The notes: generated from the sequence alone by a model not told the origin. Numbered from the stretch's first letter, positions 20,754 through 31,769 are shown. The stretch is DNA of 64,000 nt from Doryteuthis pealeii (GCA_023376005.1 CM042152.1:89873740-89937739); one strand, 5' to 3'. A program made the numbers and translations.

Positions 20754-21343
20754 GGACCATACTACCTTTAGGCACCCCTTTTTGATCTCGATAAGAAAGG
20801 ACATATTTTTCATTTAGACCATCAATATGCAATTGTTTGTTAGGGGTTAGGGTTAGGTGTTAGTTTTATAATTTTTAAAAAAATCTATAAAAGTAAAGTC
20901 GTCGGGGCAGCCTAAAGTCGGTATCAGCCTATCAGCGAGGGAGTCTATCTCCTTTCAATAGCGCTAGACCAAGGAGATTGTTTTGGCATCTGAGGTGGAG
21001 CGCCACACCTACCATCAGCTCCTTACTTTACTGCACAGATCCCTGTGCTACTCATACGCTGAGTTGGCGAGGACCGTATCGAACTAGGAACGTTGTGGTT
21101 TCTAGCCGAACGCTCTACCGACTGAGCTATAGGCACCCCTTTTGATCTCGATTAAGAAAGGACATATTTTTCATTTAGACCGTCAATATGCAGTTGTTTG
21201 TCAGGGTTAGGGGTTAGTTTTATAAAAAATTTTTAAATCTAAAAATCGTCTGTTAAAACAAACCAGATATTGATGGTGTAAATGAAAAATATGTCCTTTC
21301 TTAATCGAGATCAAAAAAGGGTGCCTAAAAGGTCATATGGTCC
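20754..21343. mobile_element. Long-TIR MITE containing S1 and telomere-like repeats
   Basis: Outer ends are GGACCATA and its complement TATGGTCC; inverted homology continues through 'aggcacccctttttgatctc' and 'aagaaaggacatatttttca' for about 80 bp. The left arm portion occurs twice (20769-20890 and 21131-21245) with an S1 element between the copies. Both contain TTAGGG-type stretches such as GGGGTTAGGGTTAGG. No transposase. Copies at 33715-34303 and 45765-46356. Confidence 0.75.
20891..21130 (-). mobile_element. S1 SINE inside the MITE
   Basis: Full S1 body; its tRNA 5' end (minus strand) merges with the MITE as GGTGCCTATAGCTCAG instead of the normal GGCCGGGTTAGCTCAG. Flanking direct repeats are ~115 bp, far longer than a normal SINE TSD. 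Confidence 0.85.
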
Positions 21344-21454
21344 AATTAACAAGTCAACAAGCAGAAGAGTAACAAGTAAGAACTACCATCATCCCAACTC
21401 TCCTATCTGTCTGTCTCTCTGCCTTTTATACCCGATGTAAGGGCTATATGACAC

Positions 21455-21745
21455 TCAGAAAGGGAAGTGACCCTCATTGGTGATATAACATTGTCAATCT
21501 TTATCACCACTAAACAACCGGAAGCATTCACCTTTTAAGAAAACATACAAATACCTAAAAATAGAACCAAGCAAATTATAAAGGAACGATATCCAAAATT
21601 ATTTTGGACAAACGAACAAGAAAGAGAAATTCAAAAAACGTTGCCAAAGAATCCCGCAGTATGTTGTAATATGTCTGCTGAGTGGTTCAGTGTTTTATCA
21701 GTAGCAAAAAAAAAGTCTTTAGGCAAAAGTCTTTTCCTTCGAATA
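21455..21745 (+). pseudogene. Unidentified protein-coding remnant (~95 codons)
   Basis: In C3 the same stretch (46468-46765) has an open frame containing SIFITTKQPEAFTFKEN, NYFWTNEQEREIQKRC and NMSAEWFSVLSVAKKKS, ending RFFSFE-stop. Amino-acid-like composition and survival in three copies suggest a real former exon or transposon ORF. Here small indels break the frame, perhaps sequencing errors. I do not recognise the family. Confidence 0.4.
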
Positions 21746-21978
21746 ACTTTTAGCTTTATGTATAAAACTTCATTGACTCAACAATAAAAGAAATATATTG
21801 GTCATCCTCCAATGCTTTTTGTACAAGTCCAAAATAATTGATGGTATATTTAAATCTCCATCTTTTATTACTCAATGTTTAAAACTTCCATTTATAAAAC
21901 AATTTTATCATATCAGTTATTGCATCATTTGTAAAACAATAATGTAATTTGATATTGACCTGCATTTAAATCTCTATG

Positions 21979-22537
21979 AGGTTTGTTTGTTTTTAAGGCA
22001 TATCAACCATGATGGGTTATTTAATACCGGCAAAGTTTTGAAATATTCGTAGTGATAGTTGGTAGAAAAATTTTTAAATCATTTTTTTTTATAAACAATT
22101 TTCTATTAACCCATAGATGGGACCCTAACAGTACTACCACTCTGGGTCAGAGTGGACCTGGGAACAATGGTAATGAAAGGGTGCTCCACATTCCCCAGAC
22201 CTCCAGAACTGGAACTTCACCATCAGATAGAGTTTACATCATTCTCAGGACAGGAAGACCCTCACCACCACTTTCTAGCACATATATCATAAATAGGCTT
22301 GGACAACCATATAGGTGCTAGGCCTTGACATGGCTAGTCAATTTACTGGAGGGGTCTCTCCAACTGCCTGTTTAGCCTTAGTAAAGGTCACAGTGGAGTG
22401 TTGCATTTCAAGGATTCCGTCCTTTAAGCATCACGGGTCACCACCCATGGCCAACAGGTAGCCACGTCGGGTGGATTTTACCCCTTTGCAGAGGTGAAGT
22501 CAGTAGATTCTACTGCCCCAGGGTGGATAGAGATTGG
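21979..22537 (-). mobile_element. F2 retroposon, nearly full length
   Basis: Tail complement at left ('ggtttgtttgtttttaaggc'), all internal blocks, 5' end near 'gtagattctactgccccagg'. Copies at 32524-33078 (C2) and 47003-47580 (C3). Confidence 0.9.
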
Positions 22538-22972
22538 TACAAAACAAACAGTAAAATACAATAAATATAAAACTATTTAGTGGTTAATTGGCAGGTATTT
22601 TAATCTAAGACAATGTTTTATTGACTAAAAAAACAATTTTAAAGGTAACAGTATTTGTTTTTAATAGAATAATGGAAGATATGAAATATTTCCTACAGTA
22701 AACTTATTATTTACATTGTTGATGAATAAATTGTAAGCATGACCTAAAAAAATTGTTTTAATTAAGCTTGGGTGTCAATACTTCATCATTAGTAATGTGA
22801 TTAGTAACACAATTTTTGTGATTAGTGGATTATAACTAGTTCAACTTCTTTGTCAGTTGCTTTGCACTTTGCTTTCCATTTGATATATGAGTCTTCTAGA
22901 ATGAGACTATTATTTGTATACTCACTTTCAGTGAAAAAGTGCATTCTATAGACGGAAAAAGAATATAAAATG

Positions 22973-22974
<2 letters not shown>
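22538..22974. other. Unassigned AT-rich sequence
   Basis: No gene or known repeat seen. C3 carries a 540-bp insertion at the position of ~22620-22640 and duplicates 22840-22974 around an LTR. Confidence 0.5.
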
Positions 22975-23010
<36 letters not shown>

Positions 23011-23030
23011 TAATATATATATATAAAATG
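22975..23030. repeat. (TA)n microsatellite
   Basis: Irregular (TA)n; its length differs in C2 (32026-32083) and C3 (49578-49624). Further (TA)n/(GT)n at 23251-23306, (TA)n at 23935-23962, 24121-24175 and 24291-24311. Confidence 0.95.
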
Positions 23031-23042
23031 CTGTACACATAT

Positions 23043-23243
23043 ATTGCATTTCTCATCATGCTAATACCCTTGTGAAAGGTATGCATCCAATTACTCTCTC
23101 TCCAGTTATTAAAAAATAGTATGGAGAATTGGGCTCTTTAACCTTGGCTAGATAACCAGTCCAGGAGAAAGAAAACTAAATTCAAATCTGTTAAACTCCA
23201 CTTCAAAAACTGACCTTGTATTCTGTCCTCTTCAGCAGAGGGT
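23043..23243 (+). mobile_element. S3 SINE, 5' truncated
   Basis: Matches the S3 body from 'atgctaatacccttgtgaaa' to 'attctgtcctcttcagcaga'; no tRNA head. Faces the two minus-strand S3 copies that follow. Confidence 0.7.
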
Positions 23244-23276
23244 TTGGTATATATATATATATAATATATATATGTG

Positions 23277-23308
<32 letters not shown>

Positions 23309-23309
<1 letters not shown>

Positions 23310-23550
23310 GAGTGGAGTTTAAGTGGTTTGAAATTCAGCTTTCACCCATAGACTGGTTGCCTAATCAAGGTTAAAGAACCCAGTTTGCCCTACTATCTAT
23401 CCATAGCTGGAGAAAGAATATTTAGATGCATACCTTTCTCACTGGCTTTAGCATTGTGTGAAATGCAAATGACCTTGTCCAGAATTTGAACCTGGATTGC
23501 CGAGTCCATATACAATGATAACCATTATAAAATGAGTGCCACCGTAGCTT
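23309..23550 (-). mobile_element. S3 SINE, diverged
   Basis: The minus strand starts 'aagctacggtggcactcatt', keeps a weak A box and a B box (GGTTCAAATTC), then the S3 body ('tttaaccttgattaggcaac'). Separated from the next copy by (TA)n. Confidence 0.75.
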
Positions 23551-23570
23551 AATATATATATTTACCAACT

Positions 23571-23842
23571 CCTCCGCACGAGCAGGATACAAACACAAGG
23601 TCAATTTCTTGAGCGGGGTTCAACAGGTTTGAATTCAGAGTTTTCCTTCTCCTAGACTGTTATCTAGCCATGATTAAAGAACCCAGTCTGCCCTGCTATT
23701 TACCCATAGCTGGAGGGAGAGTAGGATTCATACCTTTCCCAAGGGTATTAGCGCTAAGTGAAATGCATTTACCACGTCCAAGATTTGAACTCGGGGCGAG
23801 GAGTCCATTTCCCATGACTCTAACCATTACACCACGCGCTTC
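23571..23842 (-). mobile_element. S3 SINE, best copy
   Basis: The minus strand begins 'ggaagcgcgtggtgtaatgg' (A box GTGGTGTAATGGTTAGAG) with B box GAGTTCAAATCTT, then 'cacttagcgctaataccctt', 'cagctatgggtaaatagcag' and 'gctagataaccagtctagga'. tRNA-headed; the parent tRNA is uncertain (Val- or Glu-like A box). C2 copy 31204-31475, C3 copy 50159-50432. Confidence 0.82.
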
Positions 23843-24062
23843 CTACATGTAGACTATAAAAGAACCCAATCAAAGTGAACTCCAGTCATAATAATCTATA
23901 GGAGGAGCTGGTTAGCTATCACTCTTTAGTCTTACATATATATATATATTATATAATTATATGAAGATAGGGGATGGGTTTTAGAATTCGACAATATGAG
24001 GTAGATAAAAGGATAAGTGAGCAAGAAATGAATAACTCAAACAAATCAAGGGTTTGAAAGGA

Positions 24063-24091
24063 TTTCGTCTGGGTTACCCGGACATCGTCAG
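24063..24091 (-). other. Partial hammerhead-like core
   Basis: The minus strand reads CTGACGA, a stem (GTC-C-GGG / CCC-A-GAC) and GAAA. I cannot find matching helix I or a helix III with a cleavage site. On the minus strand it is followed by 'tcttcatatatata' after ~110 bases, the same layout as the other motifs. Confidence 0.35.
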
Positions 24092-24118
24092 TCGGAAAAT
24101 GATTTTATTAAAGCAAAA

Positions 24119-24154
<36 letters not shown>

Positions 24155-24310
24155 TATATATATATATATATATATTTAAAAAAAGCTGACCAGACAATTT
24201 GAAAAGATTGGAAAAGAAATTCATCCAACACATGTCTGTTGCATTCAATCAAGCATGTATAAAGCAAAAACTGCTGCCAAAATATACTTTATATATATAT
24301 ATATATATAT

Positions 24311-24566
24311 AAAGTAAAAGTAAAGTTGTCAGGGTGGCCTGAAGTCGGTATCAGCCAATCAGGGAGGGAGTCTATCCCCTTTCACTAGCACTAGACCAAG
24401 GAGATTATTTTAGCATCTGAGGTGGAATGCCAACCTACCACCAGCTCCTTAATTTACCGCACAGATCCCTGTACTACTCATACGCTGGGTGGCGAGGGCC
24501 AGTATTGAACTAGAAACCTTTTGTGGTTTCTAGCCGAATGCTCTACCAACTGAAGCTAACCCAGCA
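24311..24566 (-). mobile_element. S1 SINE, full length
   Basis: Starts in the T/A-rich tail complement next to (TA)n and ends at 'gctaacccagc'. Copies at 30489-30743 (C2) and 50885-51138 (C3). Confidence 0.88.
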
Positions 24567-25310
24567 TTCTGTTATTCTTTTGTTTTGATTAAAGCTCTCA
24601 TGTCATGACCACCCAATCTTCACAAGTCGACAACTTTGTTTTAACCTGTCAGCCATAATGACAATGAATAATTTGTTTCTGTTTCTTGCGAATGGGCAAA
24701 ACCACTTCAGACACTCACTGACCCACAAGTGGACCAATAACAGCTGAAGTAATTCTCTCTTCGGGCAGAAGTGAATCGAAGCAACTTGCCATGATTAACA
24801 AATCACCTCTCCACATACTACTCCTCTGTCTCTCTCTCTCTCTCTCATTTGGCCCTGATTTTTAATCACCCTGGAGAAGATACACATTAAAAAAACAAGA
24901 AATCTCTTCAGGAAAATGCAATAAATCTTTGCTGATTTCTCACCAAGTCACTTATTTTCTTCTTGCGCCAAGGTTTGGCATTCAAGTCAAGATGAAAAGT
25001 TAGGATTCTTAATGCTGGTTTTTTAAATACAAATGTCAGGTTGTCTTCATCTGAAAGACTGGCACAGCACAGCACAAATCTTAGACTTTTATTTGAACTT
25101 GTTTGACAGATACACAAGCCTAGCCCATCCCCTTTTGTTAGATTATGAGGTCACATCAAACAGTTTTTTCATATGTGTCTCTATGATAGAAAAACTGTGA
25201 CAGTGTTACTTTCAAAACTCAACACCTCAGAATTTTAAATAGAATTGCACACATACACAAATACATGCACGCAACTATCTATCTATCTATCTATCTATAC
25301 ATATATAAAG
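24567..25310. other. Low-copy sequence with possible minus-strand first exon
   Basis: More GC-balanced than its surroundings. On the minus strand, after a (GA)n tract (24829-24846), ATGGCAAGTTGC opens a frame reading MASCFDSLLPEERITSAV and reaches a donor-like CAGTGAGTGT. No downstream exon is identified. A ~240-bp part (25030-25260) recurs at 26277-26520. (ATCT)n at 25275-25300. Also copied in C4. Confidence 0.3.
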
Positions 25311-25497
25311 GGTTATTTCCTGTAACTCCAACATAAACAAAGGGAAACCACTCTTGACTGATAAATTATTTATTTATTATTGATCTACTAGGAAAAAAGA
25401 AGACAGGGTTAGGGTTTAGGTTTAGTTTAATGGGAAAAAATAATGAATCAGTTAGAGTGGTTCCCCTTTGTTGATGTTGGAGTTATAGGAAACAACC
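25311..25497. mobile_element. MITE, 187 bp, ~60-bp TIRs, 7-bp TSD
   Basis: Ends GGTTATTTCCTGTAACTCCA and the complement of GGTTGTTTCCTATAACTCCA; inverted homology runs ~60 bp with a small centre containing GGGTTAGGGTTTAGG. TATAAAG flanks both ends (25304-25310, 25498-25504). C2 copy 29558-29747; C4 carries an interrupted copy; missing from C3. Confidence 0.85.
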
Positions 25498-25572
25498 TAT
25501 AAAGGACAGTTGGTATGTATGTATGTTTGGATGAAACTACGAAAATAAAATAATTAATGACAAAATAAATAT

Positions 25573-25683
25573 AGTCAAGGGGCGGCCTAAAGTCGTATCA
25601 GCCAGTCAGTGAAGGAGTCTATCCCCTTTTCAATAGCGCTAGACCAAGGAGATTGTTTTAGCATCTGAGGTGGAGCGCCACAC
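25573..25683 (-). mobile_element. S1 SINE, 3' half only
   Basis: From the tail ('aaggggcggcctaaagtcgt') to 'ctgaggtggagcgccacaca'; the tRNA head is absent (5' truncation). Confidence 0.82.
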
Positions 25684-25708
25684 ATACATACACATTAAAT
25701 GATTTGAT

Positions 25709-26268
25709 TGGTTTTGTTTAATGGCATATCAACCTTGGTGGGTCATTTAATGCCAGCAAAGTTTTAAAAGATTTATAGTGATAGTCTGGTATAAAATTTT
25801 TTAAACTAAATTTTTTTTGTAAATAAATTTTCTATTTAACCAATAGATGGGATCCTAATAGGTACTACCACTCTGGGTCAGAGTGGACCTGGGAGCCATG
25901 GTGATAAAGGGGTGCTTCACATTCCCCAGAACTCTAAAACTGGATCCTCATCATCATTTAGAGTTTAGCATCATACCCAGGACATTAAGATCCTTAGCCA
26001 CTACCTTCTAGCATCCATATGATAAAAAGGGTTTGGGCTTGCCATAAACGCAATAGGGTTAGGGCAATCATATAGGTTTCTAGGGCTTGATATGACCATC
26101 CGATTCATTAGAGGGGGCCTTTTTGACCGCTTGTCTGGCCAAAGTGAGGTGATGCATGTCATGGACTGCTCATCAACCAGGATCCAGTCCTTAAGCATAA
26201 TGGGTCACCACCCATGGCCAACTGGTGGCTCCATTTGGAGTGGTCTTACTCCTCTGCAGAGCTCCAGT
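25709..26268 (-). mobile_element. F2 retroposon, nearly full length
   Basis: All F2 blocks from 'tggttttgtttaatggcata' to 'tggtcttactcctctgcaga'. Lies in the 1240-bp interval absent from C3. C2 copy 28795-29341. Confidence 0.9.
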
Positions 26269-26276
26269 CTAAATGT

Positions 26277-26520
26277 CAGTTTGTCTTCATCTGAAAGACT
26301 GGCATAGCACAGCACAAATCTTTGACTCTAATTTGAAAATGTGTGATGGATGCATAAGCCAATCCCATCCCCTTCTGTCAGATTATGACGTCACAACAAA
26401 CAGTTTTCTCATATGTGTCTCTATGATAGAAAAACTGTGACAGTGGGAATTTCAAAACTCAATGCCTCAGATTTTTAAATAGAATCACACACACCCACAC
26501 ACACACACAAATACATGCAT
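26277..26520. repeat. Direct repeat of 25030-25260, with CRE palindrome
   Basis: Diverged second copy ('cttcatctgaaagactggca' to 'aatacatgcatgca'). It carries TGACGTCA at 26386-26393, a perfect cAMP-response element, where the first copy reads TGAGGTCA. C3 has one chimeric copy. Confidence 0.85.
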
Positions 26521-27493
26521 GCATACTAGGATAGGTCAATTTTGGAACTGTAATGTTTCCCATGTGGCAAAAGTTGCAAATCAACTTAATATTTTTCTTC
26601 ATTTCAGTAGATAAATTTCAGTCTTTTAAAATGTTATCCCTGTTACAGCTTAATTAATGAGGTAAAAAGCAGAATATCAGGTGTCGGTGATGATGGGGGG
26701 ATATTTTCAATTTGAATTCTAGTTATATCTTTTTCGTTTCATCTTAGTAAAATAAATTTCTGTTTTAAATATTGAAATTGCTAAATTTTCAAACCAGTTT
26801 CTGGTCTAAATTTTGGGAAAATGAGGATTTTTAGTGCATTTTAACTGATAATCTTTGATGATATTTTCTCAAAAAATGGTTTAAGAGATCTATTTTTTGG
26901 TATCAGTATTCATTATACCAACATACAACTTTCAATGTCTGAGAGAATTTGATAATTAAAAAAAGTGAAAAATCAACCTACCCTAATGCACACTACTTAT
27001 CTATATGTATATAAAGAACCTCAGGAGCCAGAGTCCCTAAGGTGGTGTGATGCTGAAATCCAGTATTACCCATCAACTTCTGTGACACTACTGTTGCTAA
27101 ACTGTATTGGTACCTTATCTTTCCTTTGGATCCCAGCAGCAGTGTGGAGAGGGGGGATTTGCTGCATGGGAAACAGTTTATCCCCATATGAACCCACCCA
27201 CCTATGTAGTTCAAAATTAAAACAAACAAATAAAAAATAAAAAAACAACAAAAAATAAAACCCAAACCTTTGATTACTCTCATCATCTCTTGTAGATGGA
27301 AGGCTGCCAACCAGCCATATAAAGAACGGTTGGTATGTATGTCTGGATGAAACTATGAAAATAATGATAAAATATAATATATTATATATATATATATATA
27401 CACATTAAATATCACCGTACTTGCTTTTTGTGTAGTGTTCCCTGAGCATAGCAATGACCCACCTGAAAATCATTTTGAATTGTTTGAATGTTG
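26521..27493. other. Unassigned sequence up to the palindrome centre
   Basis: AT-rich, then a more balanced stretch (27000-27320) with short open frames on both strands that differ in C3 by a 28-bp deletion, so unlikely to be selected coding. (TA)n at 27377-27401. No gene recognised. Confidence 0.5.
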
Positions 27494-27577
27494 TCCGCAT
27501 CATTTTGTATGTAAAAAAAACCACCACCATCATTATTTGAATGAGATCTTTCAAAGTTCTTCAATGCCGTGTTTGAT
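27494..27577. other. Single-copy spacer at the palindrome centre
   Basis: Not self-complementary. It matches, in reverse orientation, C3 sequence around 52826-52910. The forward arm therefore stops ~90 bp short of the point where the reverse arm begins. At the switch both strands share TGTTG preceded by TTGA. Confidence 0.85.
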
Positions 27578-28794
27578 CAACAGTCAAACAATTCAAAATG
27601 ATTTCAAGGTTGGTCATGCTATGTCAGGGAACACCTACACAAAAAGCAAGTACCGGTGATATTTAATGTGTATAATATATATATATATATATATTATTTT
27701 ATCATTATTTCATAGTTTCATCCAGACATACATACCAACCGTTCTTTATATGGCTGGTTGGCAGCCTTCCATCTACAAGAGGATGATGGAGTAGTATCAA
27801 AGGTTTGGTTTTATTTTTTGTTGTTTTTTATTTTTTTATTTGTTTTTTTAATTTTGAACTACATAGGTGGGTGGGTTCATATGGGGGATAAACTGTTTCC
27901 CATGCAGCAAATCCCCCTCTCCACACTGCTGCTGGATCCAAAGGAAAGATAAGGTACAATACAGTTTAGCAACAGTAGTGTCACAGAAGTTGATGGTAAT
28001 ACTGGATTCAGCATCACACCACCTTAGGGACTCTGGCTCCTGAGGTTCTTATATAACATATAGATAAGTAGTGTGCATTAGGGTAGGTTGATTTTTCACT
28101 TTTTTTTAATTATCAAATTCTCTCAGACATTGAAAGTTGTATATGTTGGTATAATGAATACTGTACAAAAAATAGATCTCTTAAAACCATTTTTTGAGAA
28201 AATATCATCAAAGATTATCAGTTAAAATGCACTAAAAATTCCTCATTTTCCCAAAATTTAGCCAGAAACTGGTTGAAAATTAGCAATTTCAATATTTAAA
28301 ACAGAAATTTATTTTACTAAGATGAACGAAAAAGATATAACTAGAATTCAAATTGAAAAATCCCCCATCATCACCGACACCTGATATTCTGCTTTTTACC
28401 TCATTAATTAAGCTGTAACAGGGAAACATTTTAAAAGACTGAAATTTATCTACTGAAATGAAGAAAAATATTAAGTTGATTTGCAACTTTTGCCACATGG
28501 GAAACATTACAGTTCCAAAATTGACCTATCCTAGTATGCATGCATGTATTTGTGTGTGTGTGTGTGTGTGTGTGTGATTCTATTTAAAAATTCTGAGGCA
28601 TTGAGTTTGAAATTCCCACTGTCACAGTTTTTCTATCATAGAGACACATATGAGAAAACTGTTTTGTTTGTGACGTCATATCTGACAGAAGGGATGGGAT
28701 TGGCTTATGCATCCATCACACATTTTCAAATTAGAGTCAAAGATTTGTGCTGTGCTATGCCAGTCTTTCAGATGAAGACAAAACTGACATTTAG

Positions 28795-29341
28795 ACTGGA
28801 GCTCTGCAGAGGAGTAAGACCACTCCAAATGGAGCCACCAGTTGGCCATGGGTGGTGACCCATTATGCTTAAGGACTGATCCTGGTTGATGAGCAGTCCA
28901 TGACATGCATCACCTCACTTTGGCCAGACAAGCGGTCAAAAAGCCCCTCTAATGAATCGGATGGTCATATCAAGCCCTAGAAACCTATATGAGTTGCCCT
29001 AACCCTATTGCGTTTATGGCAAGCCAAACCTTTTTTCATATGGATGCTAGAAGGTAGTGGCTAAGGATCTTAATGTCCTGGGTATGATGCTAAACTCTAA
29101 AATATGATGAGGATCCAGTTTTAGAGTTCTGGGGAATGTGAAGCACCCCTTTTCACCATGGCTCCCAGGTCCACTCTGACCCAGGTGTAGTACTATTAGG
29201 ATCCCATCTATTGGTTAAATAGAAAATTTATTACAAAAAAAAATTTAGTTTAAAAAATTTTACCAGACTATCACTATAAATCTTTTAAAACTTTGCTGGC
29301 ATTAAATGACCCACCAAGGTTGATATGCCATTAAACAAAAC
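28795..29341 (+). mobile_element. F2 retroposon (C2 copy of 25709-26268)
   Basis: Sense orientation, from 'tctgcagaggagtaagacca' to 'tgatatgccattaaacaaaa'. Confidence 0.88.
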
Positions 29342-29368
29342 CAATCAAATCATTTAATGTGTATGTAT

Positions 29369-29747
29369 GTGTGGCGCTCCACCTCAGATGCTAAAACAAT
29401 CTCCTTGGTCTAGCGCTATTGAAAAGGGGATAGACTCCTTCACTGACTGGCTGATACCGACTTTAGGCCGCCCCCTTGACTATATTTATTTTGTCATTAA
29501 TTATTTTATTTTCGTAGTTTCATCCAAACATACATACATACCAACTGTCCTTTATAGGTTGTTTCCTATAACTCCAACATCAACAAAGGGGAACCACTCC
29601 TAACTGATTCATTATTTATTTTCCCATTAAACTAAACCTAAACCCTAACCCTGTCTTCTTTTTTCCTAGTAGATCAATAAATAAATAAATAATTTATCAG
29701 TCAAGAGTGGTTTCCCTTTGTTTATGTTGGAGTTACAGGAAATAACC
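29369..29747 (+). mobile_element. S1 3' half (29369-29482) and MITE (29558-29747), C2 copies
   Basis: Mirror of 25573-25683 and 25311-25497. The MITE keeps both long TIRs and the AAACCTAAACCCTAACCC-type centre. Confidence 0.85.
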
Positions 29748-30488
29748 CCTTTATATATGTATAGATAGATAGATAGATAGATAGTTGCGTGCATGTATTT
29801 GTGTATGTGTGCAATTCTATTTAAAATTCTGAGGTGTTGAGTTTTGAAAGTAACACTGTCACAGTTTTTCTATCATAGAGACACATATGAAAAAACTGTT
29901 TGATGTGACCTCATAATCTAACAAAAGGGGATGGGCTAGGCTTGTGTATCTGTCAACAAGTTCAAAAAAGTCTAAGATTTGTGCTGTGCTGTGCCAGTCT
30001 TTCAGATGAAGACAACCTGACATTTTGTATTAAAACCAGCTTAAGAATCCTAACTTTTCATCTTGACTTGAATGCCAAACCTTGGCGCAAGAAGAAAATA
30101 AGTGACTTGGTGAGAAATCAGCAAAGATTTTATTGCATTTTCCTGAAGAGATTTCTTGTTTTATTTAATGTGTATCTTCTCCAGGGTGATTAAAAATCAG
30201 GGCAAATGAGAGAGAGAGAGAGAGACAGAGGAGTAGTATGTGGGAGAGGTGATTTGTTAATCATGGCAAGTTGCTTCGATTCACTTCTGCCCGAAGAGAG
30301 AATTACTTCAGCTGTTATTGGTCACTTGTGGGTCAGTGAGTGTCTGAAGTGTTTTGCCCATTCGCAAAGAACAGAAACAAATTATTCATTGTCATTATGG
30401 CTGACAGGTTAAAACAAAGTTGTCGACTTGTGAAGATTTGGGTGGTCATGACATGAGAGCTTTAATCAAAACCAAAAGAATAACAGAA

Positions 30489-30743
30489 TGCTGGGTTAGC
30501 TCAGTTGGTAGAGCATTCGGCTAGAAACCACAAGGTTTCTAGTTCAATACTGGCCCTCGCCAACCCAGCGTATGAGTAGTACAGGGATCTGTGCGGTAAA
30601 TTAAGGAGCTGGTGGTAGGTGTGGCATTCCACCTCAGATGCTAAAATAATCTCCTTGGTCTAGTGCTAGTGAAAAGGGGATAGACTCCCTCCCTGATTGG
30701 CTGATACCGACTTCAGGCCACCCTGACAACTTTACTTTTACTT
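30489..30743 (+). mobile_element. S1 SINE (C2 copy of 24311-24566)
   Basis: A clean sense copy: A box TAGCTCAGTTGG, B box AGTTCAATACT, body and tail ending CTTTACTTTTACTTTA next to (TA)n. Confidence 0.88.
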
Positions 30744-30874
30744 TATATATATATATATATATATAAAGTATATTTTGGCAGCAGTTTTTGCTTTATACAT
30801 GCTTGATTGAATGCAACAGACATGTGTTGGATGAATTTCTTTCCAATCTTTTCAAATTGTCTGGTCAGCTTTTA

Positions 30875-30922
<48 letters not shown>

Positions 30923-31080
30923 GTAAATTTTGCTTTAAAAAATCATTTTCCGACTGACGATGTCCGGGTAACCCAGACGAAATCCTTTCAACCCTTGATT
31001 TGTTTTGAGTTATTCATTTCTTGCTCACTTATCCTTTTATCTACCTCATATTGTCGAATTCTAAACCCATCCATCCTATC

Positions 31081-31114
<34 letters not shown>

Positions 31115-31203
31115 AGACTAAAGAGTGATAGCTAACCAGCTCCTCCTATAGATTATTATGACTGGAGTTCACTTTTGATTGGGTTCTTTTATAGTCTACA
31201 TGT

Positions 31204-31738
31204 AGGAAGCGCGTGGTGTAATGGTTAGAGTCATGGGAAATGGACTCCTCGCCCCGAGTTCAAATCTTGGACGTGGTAAATGCATTTCACTTAGCGCTAA
31301 TACCCTTGGGAAAGGTATGAATCCTACTCTCCCTCCAGCTATGGGTAAATAGCAGGGCAGACTGGGTTCTTTAATCATGGCTAGATAACCAGTCTAGGAG
31401 AAGGAAAACTCTGAATTCAAACCTGTTGAACTCCGCTCAAGAAATTGACCTTGTGTTGTATCCTGCTCGTGCGGAGAGTTGGTAAATATATATATTAAGC
31501 TACGGTGGCACTCATTTTATAATGGTTATCATTGTATATGGACTCGGCAATCCAGGTTCAAATTCTGGACAAGGTCATTTGCATTTCACACAATGCTAAA
31601 GCCAGTGAGAAAGGTATGCATCTAAATATTTCTTCTCCAGCTATGGATAGATAGTAGGGCAAACTGGGTTCTTTAACCTTGATTAGGCAACCAGTCTATG
31701 GGATGAAAAGCTGAATTCAAACCACTTAAACTCCACTC

Positions 31739-31769
<31 letters not shown>

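Larger units (their letters stand above)
17215..27493 (+). repeat. C1: left arm of a ~20.6 kb palindrome
   Basis: Base-by-base reverse complement of 27578-37851 apart from scattered 1-2 nt indels and variable microsatellite lengths; all mobile elements match in reverse order. Also directly repeated as C3 (42305-52915), but with several large indels. It holds only repeats and degraded ORFs. Confidence 0.93.

Noticed and set aside
20838..20862. Interstitial telomere
   Set aside because: Only a few irregular TTAGGG-like units, part of a MITE arm found in several places.
24063..24091. Full hammerhead at this site
   Set aside because: Core boxes and helix II exist, but no helix I or cleavage-site pairing could be found.
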